A stretch of DNA of 64,000 nt from Anastatus disparis (Eukaryota > Arthropoda > Insecta > Hymenoptera > Eupelmidae): positions 419,501 to 483,500 of the forward strand of contig JAFFSR010000374.1 in NCBI GenBank assembly GCA_017163975.1. The letters run 5' to 3'. The translations under genes and the position numbers were made by a program. Below, piece by piece: positions 9,938 through 21,841 of the stretch (its first letter is position 1; each line of letters begins with the position of its first letter). Below the pieces are notes generated by a model. The model saw only the letters and a list, made by a program, of their open reading frames with translations. It was not told the DNA's origin and did no database searches.

Positions 9938-12109
9938 TCAGACCTGTCAATCTTCGCGTATTCATACTACGATTTCGCCATAAAATTAGAAGTAGGGATG
10001 AGGGGTGACGAAGGGGTAGTATGTGCGCAACATTTAATATTTCAAGAGTCTTCTTAATTTGATATTTAAATCCGCCAACACATGTAAAATGATGTTAGTT
10101 TAGCGCGAATCGTGGACCGGTGTACATGTAAGCACGTAAATTAATTCAATCATAGTATAAATCAAAATGCATATAATTCACCATCATTCCGTTTACGAGT
10201 AGGCGGGAATTTTTTCATGTAACGCGATCACACTTGGGCGTGTTCAATATCGTTCACCTAGCTAGTGTGTCTTAAATAAAAAGGCGTTAATTGCTCAACC
10301 TACATAATCGTAGTGAAATAATTTGTATATATTTACATATATTCTGCATATAATTAATACTTATTTGCATATATGCATATATTTATATACATTTAGTATA
10401 AGTAGAATAACTGCATAACATTTTATTTAAATTATAATAATAATATACATAGTTATTGTGAAAGATATAAATGTTATGCTCTTCTACTTTCTGCAATCTT
10501 GATACTTTTTATTATTTTTTCGGAATAATCTCTTGTTTTTTACATAAAAATTTGAATTTCAATGCATTTATCATTTGCATGTTATTTGCATATGGATAAC
10601 GCATTGCATGTTATTTGCATATAAACATTGTGTAAGTAATGCACTTACTCATTACCACGTTTTCTTCTATGACATTGTAGACCATATTCAGTTTCATATG
10701 CTGAGGTCTTATTAAATTTCTATATACATATCTATAATTTGCATATGTATATATGGGTAATTCTTTCATACTTTTAAAAATCATGTTACTGCGTCATTTC
10801 TCCTAAATATGAGATAGCACATCTTGTTAGCAAATGTTCACTGATTTATTGAGTTATTAGAAACTAATTTTGTTATATTTTTAATGATAATTAGACGTGT
10901 CATTTTATGGCGAATGGGGAAAAGAGGTTTTTTTTTGAAATTTAAATGTTACCAGGCCATGTAAAATGATAAATTACCGCTATAAAAAAAATGACTACTG
11001 CTTTTTTTATTTGAAATTCACACCAAAGCTTTATCTATACACATACTTTTGGAAAATCAAGAGCATGGGTGTGTGCCTGTTAACAAAAGTACTTTCTGAA
11101 AGGTTATTAAAATGTTACCAAAAATTTATATATTTTACTTTTTTCTGGAAAATACGATGCTGTAAAAAAGACTATTCAGCGGTGACATTTTAAACTACAT
11201 CAAAAGGTAATATTTAGAATCACAAAGAGAAATTTTTTTATTAGGAACGTGTGCCTAGTGTAGATAAAGTTCTTTGTTCGTTTGAAATTATACTTAAAAA
11301 ACGTGACTCACTTTTGAAAATAGGTTTTTATCCACTAATATGAAAACCTAAGCTTTGATTCACCTTTTCTCTGTTGTGAACTTTGTAATTTACTATTTTA
11401 TAATACTCAATGTAATCTTTAAGTTGCTTTTGAAGTATTATTTCGAGTATTCTGGAAATCATTGAATTTTTCCCGGCTATTAAATTTTCCAAATTTACAT
11501 CGATTACCTAGTTTCTATCAATGTTTTAATTCTAAAGAGTTTAAACTTTAAAAAGCTCAGTTTTAGTATGTATTTAATAGCTTACACCTAGAACGTTGAG
11601 TTGAATCATCACTGAAGTTTCTAGATTTTAAATTTAAAATTTTTAGATTTAATGTTTATTAAATAAACTAAAATATTTGGTTAAAAGGAATATAAGTATT
11701 TTTATTCGAAAACATATCTATACAAATCATATACAAATCCATGTCAAATTTCATACCCTAAGATTGACAATTTTAGCAAAAATAAATTGATATTCCACTC
11801 ACTTATGATTTGTAATCAGGAATCCCAAAAGCCATTGGGTAACTAATATCACTTAATTTTAGTACCCGAATCGCCAAAAATGAATTTTCCAAAAAAATTG
11901 CCATTTCTGGCATATTTTATTTATTACAAAAAATTTTGTAATTATTAATGTAAATTGCGTATTTAAATATTTTCTGTAACATATTAAACATGTAAAAATG
12001 AAAAAGCTCAATGAAAAATGATCTATTATAGCCCAAAATACTTAAAAAACTGATCTGAGATAGGTAAAATATTATACCTGGGTGTGATAATAATGAATAT
12101 ATTTAAATG
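9938..12109. other. AT-rich intergenic DNA with TTTGCATAT clusters
   Basis: No credible gene. Between about 10310 and 10790 the words TTTGCATAT, ATGCATAT and TGCATGTTATTTGCATA recur many times, making a degenerate low-complexity patch. Related TTTGCATATCATTTGCATAT occurs at 17160-17180. GAGGGGTGACGAAGGGG at 9991 resembles the G-rich repeat at 25.4-25.9 kb. The plus-strand frame at 10966-11193 is Phe/Tyr/Lys-rich and looks like chance. Confidence 0.45.
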
Positions 12110-12447
12110 TCTTATATTAAAAAAAGCTATCTTCAAAAGTGAGTAATGCGATTTTTTCTTTTATTATCATTTTAATATATCAACATTTAAAAAAAATAAA
12201 TTTGATACATGTGTCTTCAATTATTTTTAATTTATTGAAAGTAAACTTTAACACTATGAAAAATTTACTCGAAAATCTGTCTTTTGATGTTTGTTATAAA
12301 GACTACCCTTAAAAGTGAGTAACACGATTTTTTTCTTTCATTATAATACGTCAACATTCAGAGAAAATTAGTTTTATACGTGTGCCTGTATTTTTTTTAT
12401 TTTCAATTTGTTGCAGGTGAAATTTTAACATTATGAAAGATTTACCC
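12110..12447. repeat. Two tandem copies of a ~175-180 bp unit
   Basis: AGCTATCTTCAAAAGTGAGTAATGCGATTTTTTC near 12127 is repeated as GACTACCCTTAAAAGTGAGTAACACGATTTTTTTC near 12301. Similar sequence continues through ATATATCAACATT / AATACGTCAACATT, a CATGTGTCTTCAATT / CGTGTGCCTGTATT stretch and AACACTATGAAAAATTTACTC / AACATTATGAAAGATTTACCC. An inverted trace (ACGTGACTCACTTTTGAAAATAGG) lies near 11300. The array ends where the DDE transposon begins at 12448. Confidence 0.7.
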
Positions 12448-15400
12448 ATATGGCTGATTCCATTCAGATTCATGCAGGCCGTCACTGATCGAATTTTTTT
12501 TTTCTTCTAAGTAATGAAAATACCTTGTATTATGTATATAAAGATAAAATTTAACTCGTAGAACGCTAAAAAAAATTTTTTTTTTTACTACAGCAATTTT
12601 AGTGTTAGATGTAAAAACGAAAATTCAAAAATTGAAAATGAACCTCTACTTTTAAATGACTATAGCTCCGTCAATTTTTAACCTTTTTGGGCGTTCTTTT
12701 AACGAAAGTGTGCGGAATTCTGTCTAGTTCTAAATGCAATCTTGATTTTTGTAATACAATTTGATCTCACTAAGTTATTTACGAAAAACAAAAAAAAAAA
12801 GCGATTTTTTTCAAACACGATTTTCTCAAAAACTATATTTTTTTTTTGAAATCTTTATATGATTTTAAACATAAAAAATACTAACTTTAAGGGTAGGTGA
12901 GAATATGCGATTTTGCCTTATTTTTTTTTAACAAATTTTAAACGTTTTTTTTATATTTTCGATTTTAAAACATTGATACCATGGCACATTGTACTATTTT
13001 TCCAACTTTACGTGTTCTTACAATTATTATCATTTTTTTTATTTATTAATAAATCAAAAATATCAACAATAATCTTTAAAATAAACCCCGGATCGAATAT
13101 TTTGATCAATTAGAACCAAAGTTATGACGATTTAAAGTTTAAAAAAAAATGCTGAAACTTTAAACAAATATGATATTTACATTAAGGAAACGCAATTTTC
13201 GTTAAAGATTAAAATCTGAAGATATAAATTTTTTAATTTGAAAAAAAAGTTATTTCGATGATAGAATATATAACCATTTATCCTCTTTTTATGGTACATT
13301 ATTATAATAAAAATTTTTTTTTTTGAAGAATATCATTTTTTTATCAGTTCGAATTTCGCGCCTAGAATTTGAATTTATTTTGTAGGGAGTTGACGCATGT
13401 CACTACTAGGTGGCGATGATTCGTTCTTCGCATTCTCATCAATGACTTGACGCGTTTAAAAATATAAGAAAAGGAAGATAAAAAATAAAGATGTTTAGGA
13501 AAAATTATTTTTTTCGATCTGTCATTGAACAGAATATCAATAATGGCATCACTGATTGTTAAAATAAAGTACAAGGATTTAAAAGAAAGGCACGAAAAAG
13601 TTGTTTATGATTGCTCCAAAAGTCCGCTTGGAGAATTAGGTGATCTAACGGAGTCTTTGAAGCGCTTGTATCCAAATACTTCTTTCTCTAGAGAAGATAA
13701 AGTTTGCCCTTCGTGTTACAAAATATTATTAGATGAAGTGAAAAATGCGCCTATTTCATCGACTTCAAGCAGTCAACAATCTTCGGAAGATTTTATTCAT
13801 AGTGAGGCTGTGGTAGAACAGCTCAACGAGACTTCAAGTAATTTGAAATTAAACATTTTACAAATTAAAATGCCTTAAAGTATCAATATCAAGATACGAG
13901 AATCTTATGCTCTCCGAAAAAGAAAACAAATAAACGATGCATTTGATTTACAAATAGCAAGTAAAATGATGAAAGTCTACGATATAACGGATTTGCCCGC
14001 ATTGAATGAAAATAATGAATGTAAAACAAATGATAAATGGCTAGAGAATATTAAAATTGCATTAGATAATTGTTCAAATTTTCTTGAGAAAGTGCGATTG
14101 TTGAGTATTATACCAAGTGATATTTCCAAAGATTATTTATTATCAGTTTTACCAAATGTAACTATTTATATGATTGATCAAGCACGATCATTGGTAAATA
14201 ATAAAAAAATTTACAAGCAGTCTGAGGACTATTGTGGCCATTCTTTAGATAGTGAAATTGTAATGAAAGTAAAGGATTATTATCTGAACGATGATCTTAA
14301 TTGTTCTCGTCAAAGTGCGAATGAAAGCGACACAGTATCTATCAAAGAAAATAGTATAGAAACTAAAAAAGTCAAACGCTTTCTTACGCGAAGTATAAAA
14401 GAAATATATCAATTATTTAAAAACGAAAATCCTGAAATGAAAACAAAAATTGGTAAATCAACATTCTACGCTTTAAGACCGAAGTGGGTTATACCACATC
14501 CACCCACCGATTCGTGTCTTTGCGTTTACTGCGAGAATCTTAAACTTATGTTAGATGCTTTGAATAATTATAAAAAAGAGAATAAACAAGACATTGCAGA
14601 TTTGGAATTGAAAATATGTTCTCCACTTTTTTGTTCAAAAGATGATATGAAATGTGTACTAAGAGAATGTAAAGAATGTCCCATTGGAGATTCTATTGAT
14701 TTACAAGTAATTTCTTTGACAGAAGAAGATTTATATGAAGGAATAATTTATGGTGTTTGGGAAAAATCAAATTTACTAAATAAAACTAGCACAATTATAA
14801 ATTTCTTAATAGAGTTAAGAGAGCGCGCTCTCACCGTAAGAGCTCATAAATTGGTCAAAGAAATTCAACGTATAGCAATTAAAGAGGTTAAACTTTTAGC
14901 GAAAAATAATGACTTCCAATTAGTTATTCATGTCGATTTTGCAGAAAATTGGACAATTCTGCTTTAAAATGAAATTCAAAGCTATCATTGGAGTAAAAAC
15001 TAAATATCAATATTTACGTCGGTATGCTATTTTGGAAATGATAAAACAGTCAGTTATGTCACCGTCTCTGACGATATTGAACATGATTCGTCTCATATCC
15101 TAATGGCTATAAATTTAACTATCGATAACTTAAAACAAAAACATATTGCGTAAGATCTTGATGAAATCATAACCATTTCCGATGGAGCTGCCAGTCATTT
15201 TAAAAATAGATATCAATTCTATGAGCTTCAAAACTCAAAAGTAAACAGAAAATGGCTTTTTTCTGCAACAGGTCATGGTAAAGGCGCTTGTGACGGTATT
15301 GGTGGTTTAGTTAAACATTATGCTACCACGCATAATCTGTCCAAGAAGAGTGCAGATTTTATTAGAAACGCTGAAAATTTCACCACTTACGTATCAAAAT

Positions 15401-16643
15401 ATACTCCGTCGATTAATATTCTTGTTATCCGCAAGGATGAGTTAGAAATTTTTCGACTGACAAAAAAAATGGAATGGTGAGGAAATGCAAAAGAAATTAA
15501 AGGTATTCAAAAGATTCACTGTTGGAAAAGTAAACGAAACCAAATCTACACTGCTAAAACTTCGAGACATGAGTGGCAAGAAGTAAATTGAAAGGTTTTA
15601 TTCAAATTCGGATTTTTTTATTCACATTAGTTCTCAATTCATTAGTGTTCTTTCTCAATTGTATCGCATATTATTTGTTCATTGAAAATGACCAAATAAT
15701 ATATTTTAGTACTTAAAAAACTCACCTTTTTAAAATTCAAATTCAAAATTAAAAATTTAAAATTCAAAATTCAAAATTCAAATTCAAAATTCAAAATTTT
15801 AAATTCAAAGTAAATATATTTATTTAAAGTTTCAGCATTTTTTTTAAACTTTAAATCGTCATAGCTTTGGTTCTAATTGATCAAAATATTCGATCCGGGG
15901 TTTATTTTAAAGATTATTGTTGATATTTTTGATATATCAATAAATAAAAAAATTATAATAGTTGTAAGAACACGTAAAGTTGGAAAAATAGTACAATGCG
16001 CCATGGTATCAATGTTTTAAAATCGAAAATATAAAAAAAACGTTTAAAATCTGTTAAAAAAAAATAAGGCAAAATCGCATATTCTCACCTACCCTTAAAG
16101 TTAGTATTTTTTATGTTTAAAATCATATAAAGATTTCAAAAAAAAAAAAATATAGTTTTTGAGAAAATCGTGTTTGAAAAAAATCGCATATTCTCACCTA
16201 CCCTAAAAGTCAGTATTTTTTATGTTTGAAATCATATAAAAATTTCAAAAAAAATATAGTTTATGAGAAAATCGTGTTTTAAAAAAATCGCTTTTTTTCG
16301 GTTTTTCGTAAATAACTCAGTGAGATCAAATTGTATTACAAAAATCAAGATTGCATTTAGAACTAGACAGAATTCCGCACACTTTCGTTAAAAGAACGGT
16401 CAAAAAGGTTGAAAATTGACGGAGCTATAGTCATTTAAAAGTAGAGGTTCATTTTCAATTTTTGAATTTTCGTTTTTACATCCAACACTAGAATTGCTGT
16501 AGTAAGAACAAAAATTTTTTTGAGCGTTTTACGAGGTAAATTTCATCTTTATATACATAATAGAAGGTATTTTTATTACTTAGAAGAAAAAAAAAAGTTC
16601 GATTAGTGACGGCCTGCATGAATCTGAATGGAATCAGCCATAT
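12448..16643 (+). mobile_element. 4.2 kb DNA transposon with 0.7-0.8 kb inverted repeats
   Basis: The left repeat (about 12448-13166) and right repeat (about 15819-16643) are long inverted copies. ATATGGCTGATTCCATTCAG begins the left and its complement ends the right, and they stay alignable through CATGCAGGCCGTCACTGATCG, the CGGAGCTATAGTCATTT region, CATTGATACCATGGC and TGATCAATTAGAACC. The right repeat is longer because about 110 bp (CGCATATTCTCACCTACCC...) is doubled at 16076 and 16185. The central unique part carries one broken transposase gene. Flanks are CC|ATATGG and CCATAT|ATAG, and I could not fix the target duplication. Confidence 0.85.
13525..15588 (+). pseudogene. DDE-type transposase, inactivated by stops
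   Basis: One frame runs from ATG at 13525 (or 13543) through stops at 13876-13878 and 14965-14967 and continues with frame breaks to about 15588. The N-terminal part has a C-x2-C pair (VCPSCYKILLDE). The middle has a Cys-rich patch (CLCVYCENL, CSPLFC, CKECP). The C-terminal half has HVDFAENW near 14935, NEIQSYHW, VTVSDDIEHD, ISDGAASHFKNRYQF near 15180, TGHGKGACDGIGGLVK and FIRNAENF near 15370. Aspartates in the first and fourth of these and the late Glu are my candidates for the DDE triad. This is a transposase family I have seen across animals but cannot place confidently in a superfamily. Most stops look like CAA to TAA changes. It lies within the long inverted repeats at 12448-16643. Confidence 0.75.
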
Positions 16644-16656
16644 ATAGTTGTTCTTA

Positions 16657-17160
16657 GTTATATACGCAACTTGGGCGTATTAACAGTGAATGTCAAAAAC
16701 AACTAATCAAAAGAGGTAGAATAGTTTTTATAATAGCCTGATACTTTTTCTTATTTTTATCAAGAATTGTCGATATTCATTGCGTGATGATTGATAATTC
16801 ATGAATAATAATTTCTAAATAATAAATATCTTTTAATATAATATATTCGATTTTGATAAATATTTATATTTACATATGATTCATATATGTATGTATATAT
16901 ATACACACACAGTTGGTTTTAGTTACATACGCCACTTGGGCGTATTAACAATGAATGTCAAAAACAACTAATCACAAGAGGTAAAATAGTTACACTTTTT
17001 CTTATGTTTTGGGCTTCTGATACTTTTTATCATTTTTGTATAACTAATTCTCCATATTCATTGATTCGATACCTTGGTAATGTAATGTAATGGAAATAAG
17101 TATATATTTACATTTAAAATATAATAACTAATTTTAATGCATGACTTATTTGTCCATCGT
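16657..17160. repeat. Direct repeat of ~255 bp beginning TTAGTTATATACGC
   Basis: TTAGTTATATACGCAACTTGGGCGTATTAACAGTGAATGTC at 16655 recurs as TTAGTTACATACGCCACTTGGGCGTATTAACAATGAATGTC at 16918, and both go on to CAACTAATCA-AAGAGGTA and CTGATACTTTTT. The TTAGTTATATACGC start matches the ends of the fold-back MITEs at 34.1, 46.1 and 61.0 kb, so these may be partial copies of that family. A short (TA)n/(AC)n run precedes the second copy. Confidence 0.7.
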
Positions 17161-17199
17161 TTGCATATCATTTGCATATGATTTGTGTGTATATATATA

Positions 17200-17590
17200 C
17201 TAGGGGGGGTTCCCCCCACTCGCGCTGCTCGCCAACCCCCGTTTATATTTACATTATGTCAGCCAGTAATGAAATTTGTACTGACCAAAAGTATTAAAAA
17301 AATTAATATTAATTACATATTTGCTCAGACAGATTTCCACACCACCCGAAGAGGTACTGTCAATAATACCTTACAATTAATAATTTATAATATAAATTAA
17401 ATAATAAAAAATGTATGGTATTATGGCGCGTTGGTTTTTTTTCTGTTTTATTTTTAATACTTATGTAAAATCAATTATAATAATTTCAAGTTATTTTAAG
17501 ACATGTTAAAATTAATAAAAATTATTCCTTTTTTTTTTAAATTATTCAAAATAAAACCATGGTTACCTTCGCCTATAGCCCTACACAACC
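17200..17590 (-). mobile_element. Helitron 3' terminus and subterminal region (minus strand)
   Basis: On the minus strand the sequence ends in a GGGGG...CCCCC hairpin followed by CTAG (17200-17203) and then T, which is the diagnostic Helitron 3' end. Inside it lie a GAGCAGCGCGAG motif, a CACACCACCC element near 17340, GGCGCGTTGG at 17425 and a hairpin-like TGGTTACCTTCGCC...AACCA at 17560. The same series of landmarks follows the Helitron end at 34178, and an inverted version lies at 24696-25070. A 58 bp insert with ATACC/GGTAT ends (about 17364-17421) appears to split the GTCAAT-GGCGCG junction, judging from the 24.8 kb copy. Confidence 0.75.
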
Positions 17591-18239
17591 ATGAGAGTCT
17601 ATATTCCTTCCTCCTTATACCATAGACTCAAATGATTATTTTTTGTTTTATTTTATGTTGATGTCAGTTTGAATTTTTATTTTTTGATGAAATTTAAATT
17701 TTTAATAAAAATATCATTTAAAATTTAAATATAGTTTTAAAATCTTAAAATTATTAAAAATATATAAATTAAAAATATTTAAAATTATATTTAATTTAAA
17801 GACAATAACGTGGAGTTCATTGTAAGTAAATAAAAAATTTTTAATTTAACCTTATTTTTCAAGATAGGGTATAAGTCCCGGTTACTATGCCTTGAAATCT
17901 TTTTAAGATCAAAATTATTGAAAAAGTAATTACTATTTCAAATAATACAAGAAATGTTTTAATAAAAGTTTAATACACTTACAAATGTAATAATATGTTT
18001 CCAATACTTATGGTAGTTGTGTTACTTTGAAAAGTGATGATAAATTGGTAAATTTTCTGTTTAATTATTGCGAATTGAGCAAATAATGGTTTTGAAGTAT
18101 AGAAAGCTGCGTAATTTATCGCTCTGCAGGACAAAACAGGACAAAATGACGTTTCTATTCTAATTTATATTTTCTCTTTTGCATAACAACTTAATATTTC
18201 TTTGAAGAATCGCGTATCATCAAACAAAGCTGTATTTTT
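17591..18239. other. AT-rich DNA, no gene seen
   Basis: Long A/T runs. Some sequence near 18040-18239 may be eroded continuation of the JAK-like fragment, but I cannot read it. Confidence 0.4.
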
Positions 18240-18850
18240 TATTTTTTTCTTTCAAAACGGAAGCTTTCTTTACATAAATAATTAGGAGACATAGATTCAA
18301 ATTGGTTAAGATATTGTTCTTTAACAAATGAAACATCGTGTCCGGATATTCTCGTCAAAGCTTTGTGAATAGGTTTTTTGATAAAGAACATATGCTGTTT
18401 AACACATTCTTTAGGAATATATTCTTGTATTCTGATTCAACAACTTTACATACAACATTTTTTTCTAACATAACTCTGTAAATATGAAAAATTAAAGTTA
18501 TTTGATCATTTTTAATAATATACATAAATAAATAGTAAAGCAACATTAATATATTACCTGTACATATCACAGACACCTAATCCAATAAGTTTACGTTTAT
18601 GTTTTTCATAAACAATATCCGGAACTTCGTTTTTTAAAACATCACATCTCGCTTGTTGAAAATAATAATCATAAGCTTTTACATCTACTTGTTTCAACTT
18701 ACGAAGACTAGATGGCTTAAATCTTAATCAAAAATCAATTTTATGCTTTTCTTTTCAATCAAATTTTATATCCAGAATAATACCAATTTTTTCTTGAATG
18801 ATTTCTCAGTGCAAAAATATGTTCATATCGCATTTCTATCAACACTTTGA
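18240..18850 (-). pseudogene. Fragment of a Janus kinase (hopscotch-like) FERM domain with retained intron
   Basis: Two minus-strand exons can be read. The first (about 18850-18558) has EHIFALRNHS, NWYYSGYK, then LRFKPSSLRKLKQVDVKAYD, YYFQQARCDVLKNEVPD and KLIGLGVCDMYR. The second (18475 to about 18240) has VMLEKN, ESEYK, YIPKECVKQHMFFIKKPIHK, ISGHDVSFVKEQYLNQFES and PNYLCKESF. The order follows the FERM region of JAK kinases (FAL, F-x2-W-Y, a Q-x-R-x-D helix, LG-xV-x-DM-R, YK-x-x-L/IP, KxxYLxxLE). A GT...AG intron of 82 bp (18476-18557) splits an Arg codon exactly as a real intron would. One missing base after EYK, an in-frame TGA before LRF and other breaks show decay. No kinase domain follows. 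The family call is from memory. Confidence 0.72.
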
Positions 18851-19154
18851 ACGATATTTTTAGATTTACGTTAATTATATTATTCATTGCAAAAATAAAA
18901 ACAAAAACTTGAAATTAATTTTTTATTTGAAAAATTCAATATTGTGCATCCACAAGGACAATAGAACACGCCTATGCTTATACATATTTATTTTTGAAAA
19001 ACTGGATAATTGCAGTTGTCAAGGTAAACAAATATTTACTTGATCTTATCGGACTTTTACCTCGAACAGCATGAAAAGGTTAAACGTTGTATTTAACGTA
19101 AACTAATTATAATTGAATATTTTCATCTTAAATAAATGTTAAATATGAAATAAT

Positions 19155-19631
19155 TTATTTTACTACTTGAATAAATTCAATATCTGCAAAGAAAATCTCT
19201 CGTCGTGCGAGCATCGTAAACACAATATGAAAATTTTCGAGCTTTATTATCAAAGTGTAAGCATTTGTAAACGTCATCAACTTGGTGTACAATTTTACTT
19301 TCGTGAAAACAATTAACAGTACAGTCTTCTTTAGCCGAGCGTGAATTTCTAAATACAAAGAATAATTATGTGAATTCCGTTCGCTTTTCACTATTGAATT
19401 ATTTAACAGAATACATTGCGGTTCAAAATCCTAATGTTCTTTCATATTTATGGATCTCGCACGTGGCAGCGTAGATTTGCATTCTATGCGAAATGACATT
19501 ATAATTTTTCCTCCACTATCTTTCCATTTTAAATACCAATAACAGTGCAACATTAACTTAGTGGTAAGATCTCGAGGAACGAAATCTACGCCCGATATCC
19601 GCTTATTTTTTAATTTAAAAAGTCTCAAGTT
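19155..19631 (-). pseudogene. Protein-like fragment of unknown origin upstream of the JAK-like fragment
   Basis: The segment is richer in G and C than its surroundings. Its minus strand has a frame of about 158 codons (19631-19155) with one TAG at 19437-19439. In a second frame at 19345-19195 it reads CTVNCFHESKIVHQVDDVYK followed by CLHFDNKARKFSYCVYDART, which looks more protein-like. TTTGTATTTAG at about 19350 could be a splice acceptor for it. I do not recognise a family. Being on the same strand and 300 bp upstream of the JAK-like exons, it may come from the same captured gene or from a second captured gene. Confidence 0.4.
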
Positions 19632-19772
19632 TCAAGACTTAGAAATCGATACAAAATAATCATTTTTATTTATAATTTTTTTAATTGATAAATATTAAAT
19701 TTTTCAATTATTTTCATTGTAACATAAAAAGATCACATGAAATATATATAAAAATAATAAAAATATTTTATA

Positions 19773-19935
19773 TTTCAGATAAATAATTGACGTTTGAAAA
19801 TAAAATAAAGAATTAATATATTTAAGGTAATTAAATACCAATATTTTTTATAACCAAATTTGGTCTCTGAAGTATTGAAGTCATCAAACAAGAAGGATTT
19901 TTAAAAAAATATTGGTAAAATTTAAAGTAAAAATT
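19773..19935. repeat. Dispersed ~165 bp repeat with a small inverted-repeat core, copy 1
   Basis: This stretch and 25208-25375 are near-identical direct copies. Both begin TATATTTCA-ATAAATAATTGACG and end AAAAATATTGGTAAAATTTAAA. The right half is bounded by TACCAATATTTTTT and AAAAAAATATTGGTA, an 82 bp inverted-repeat unit that may itself be a MITE. Confidence 0.78.
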
Positions 19936-19957
19936 TTTATAATAATTTATTACTAAA

Positions 19958-20506
19958 TCAAGGAGATGTAAAACAAACACTACAACTGTACTCATGAATT
20001 GGGCCTATCTTTTCATTTTATTGCACAACTTAAATGAAGAAATGTATTAGCTTGTAGTATGTATCGTAAAGATTATTCACTTAAATTTCAATTTTAAGAG
20101 CAGGTCGTATATCCCTGTCCTTTTCTAATCAAAGAATTAATTTTTTTGCAAAAAATAATAATTGTAGCAAAAAATAAGGAGATAGCCCTATCTCGTATAA
20201 TTAAAAGCAAGATTTTCTTTGTTGAGGAAAAATTATTTTTATCGATTCGTTTTGAAGATAACATTGAAAAACTTGAAAAATAGAGGTTAGGATGGATAAT
20301 TCAGTTTTTCAAGGTTTTCTTAAACACGAAGCGATAAAAATAATTTTTCCTGATAAAAGAGAATCTTGCTTTTTATTATATGAGATGGGGCTTTCTTCTT
20401 ATTTTTTGCTACAATTATTAATTTTTGTGAAAAAATCAATTCTTTGATTAGAAAAGGACAGATATACTCGACCTCCTCTTAAAGTGTTCTTTTTACATCC
20501 CCTTAA
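19958..20506. mobile_element. TTAA MITE (GGAGATGTAAA family) copy 2, carrying a nested TTAA MITE
   Basis: The outer element starts GGAGATGTAAAACAAACACTAC after TCAA (19958-19961, a mutated TTAA) and ends TTTTTACATCCCC before TTAA (20503-20506). Its left half is a clear homologue of the element at 8455 (shared CTCATGAATT, TGTAGTATGTATCGTAAAGATTATTCA). An inner element lies between TTAA at 20094-20097 and TTAA at 20479-20482, with inverted ends GAGCAGGTCG...CTGTCCTTTTCTAATCAAAG and its complement, and long interior arms (AAGATTCTC / GAGAATCTTG). So one TTAA MITE jumped into another. Confidence 0.85.
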
Positions 20507-21841
20507 CTTTTTGAAATCACAGCATAATGTATAATAATTATGATTTACTTTAACTTAAACTTTAATTTAATTAAATAATATATCTTAAAAAGTGTAATTA
20601 GAAAAATTATTAATACTGTGTAAATATTTTTTAACAACATGTTTTTTTTCTTAAAAAACCCTATGTAATCACAAAGTTATATACAACTTCTAAACTGATA
20701 AACCATTTTTAAACTTTTAGACTAATTTTCTATTTAAATTTCTAACTTATCTCCTTTTTTCTTAATTATATTATATGATTTATTTTTAAAATTATTATCT
20801 TTTTCTAAAATATTGACACATAAACAATTTGTTTAATAATCATTATTTAAGATCTTTTTATTATATATGTCATTCTAAAAAATTCACATTTTTTACAAAA
20901 AGTTATGCAAATTTTATTATTTTCCATTTAATCTCTTTTTTACACTTTTTTATAATATTTTTTCTTGATAAACATCTCTTTCATCTACACAACAAATTAA
21001 AAAATAGTATATCTATTAATAGTCCATGATATTCGATGTTTTTATATATCTCATGGCTGGTTGTTCTTAATATTCATGTTGCGGTTTTTCTAATTTACAC
21101 CATGTAGATCCAGTAGTTACTTATAGATGTATTATAAAATCGCTTTAGCTAGACGAATCACAAATTATGAATTTATGTGATTATTTTATTGTGCATTATA
21201 ATGGGGTTAACCAGCTAATAGTAAATAAATGACTTTAGTTTATGGGTGAACTTAAAAAAATTATATACCTTTTTCTTGGCAGTTGTTTAATAAAACCGTT
21301 TTTAATGTAAAAGTTTCACATGTTACATTTAGTTTTTATTCAAAACAAACAAATATTTTCGACACAATTTTCAATACTTGTAAATTTAAAAAATTTATAA
21401 TCCAAACATATGATTTGTTAGTTTTTTTTTCTCATTTCAAATGACATTTATTAAAAAATTGATAACATTAAAGTAATATAAAACATTCTTTCTTATAAAT
21501 TTTTACATAATTTTAAATCTAGATAGGTTTTAATTTAACTTTTTTATAACTTTTTTTCATTTGATAATATTTAATTTTATTTGATTTTTTATTTAATAAT
21601 TTTTATTTGATATTTTATATAATTTTATTTAATAATTGTTTAAATATTTATTAGTTAATTTTTGGTTGTCAAAAAGAGAATTATTATAAAATGTGTATAT
21701 GTTTATTGTATTTAAATACATAAATGCAATAATCGTAACGAATCATTATTTTTTAAAACACTTATAATTATTATAATTTAAAAAATTTATATTTATTTAT
21801 ATATAACTTATATAATGTAATTTTTAATTACAGTAATAAAT
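20507..21841. other. Very AT-rich DNA, no gene seen
   Basis: Runs of A and T dominate. Short Phe/Lys/Ile-rich open frames such as 20829-21029 have the composition expected by chance. Confidence 0.5.

Noticed and set aside
13525..15588. Alternative genetic code with TAA as Gln
   Set aside because: TAA where Gln is expected recurs in the transposase, but other elements here have ordinary TAG, TGA and frameshift damage, so C-to-T decay explains it.
17185..17400. 71-codon plus-strand frame starting at the Helitron end
   Set aside because: It runs antisense through the Helitron terminal hairpin and has no protein-like motif.
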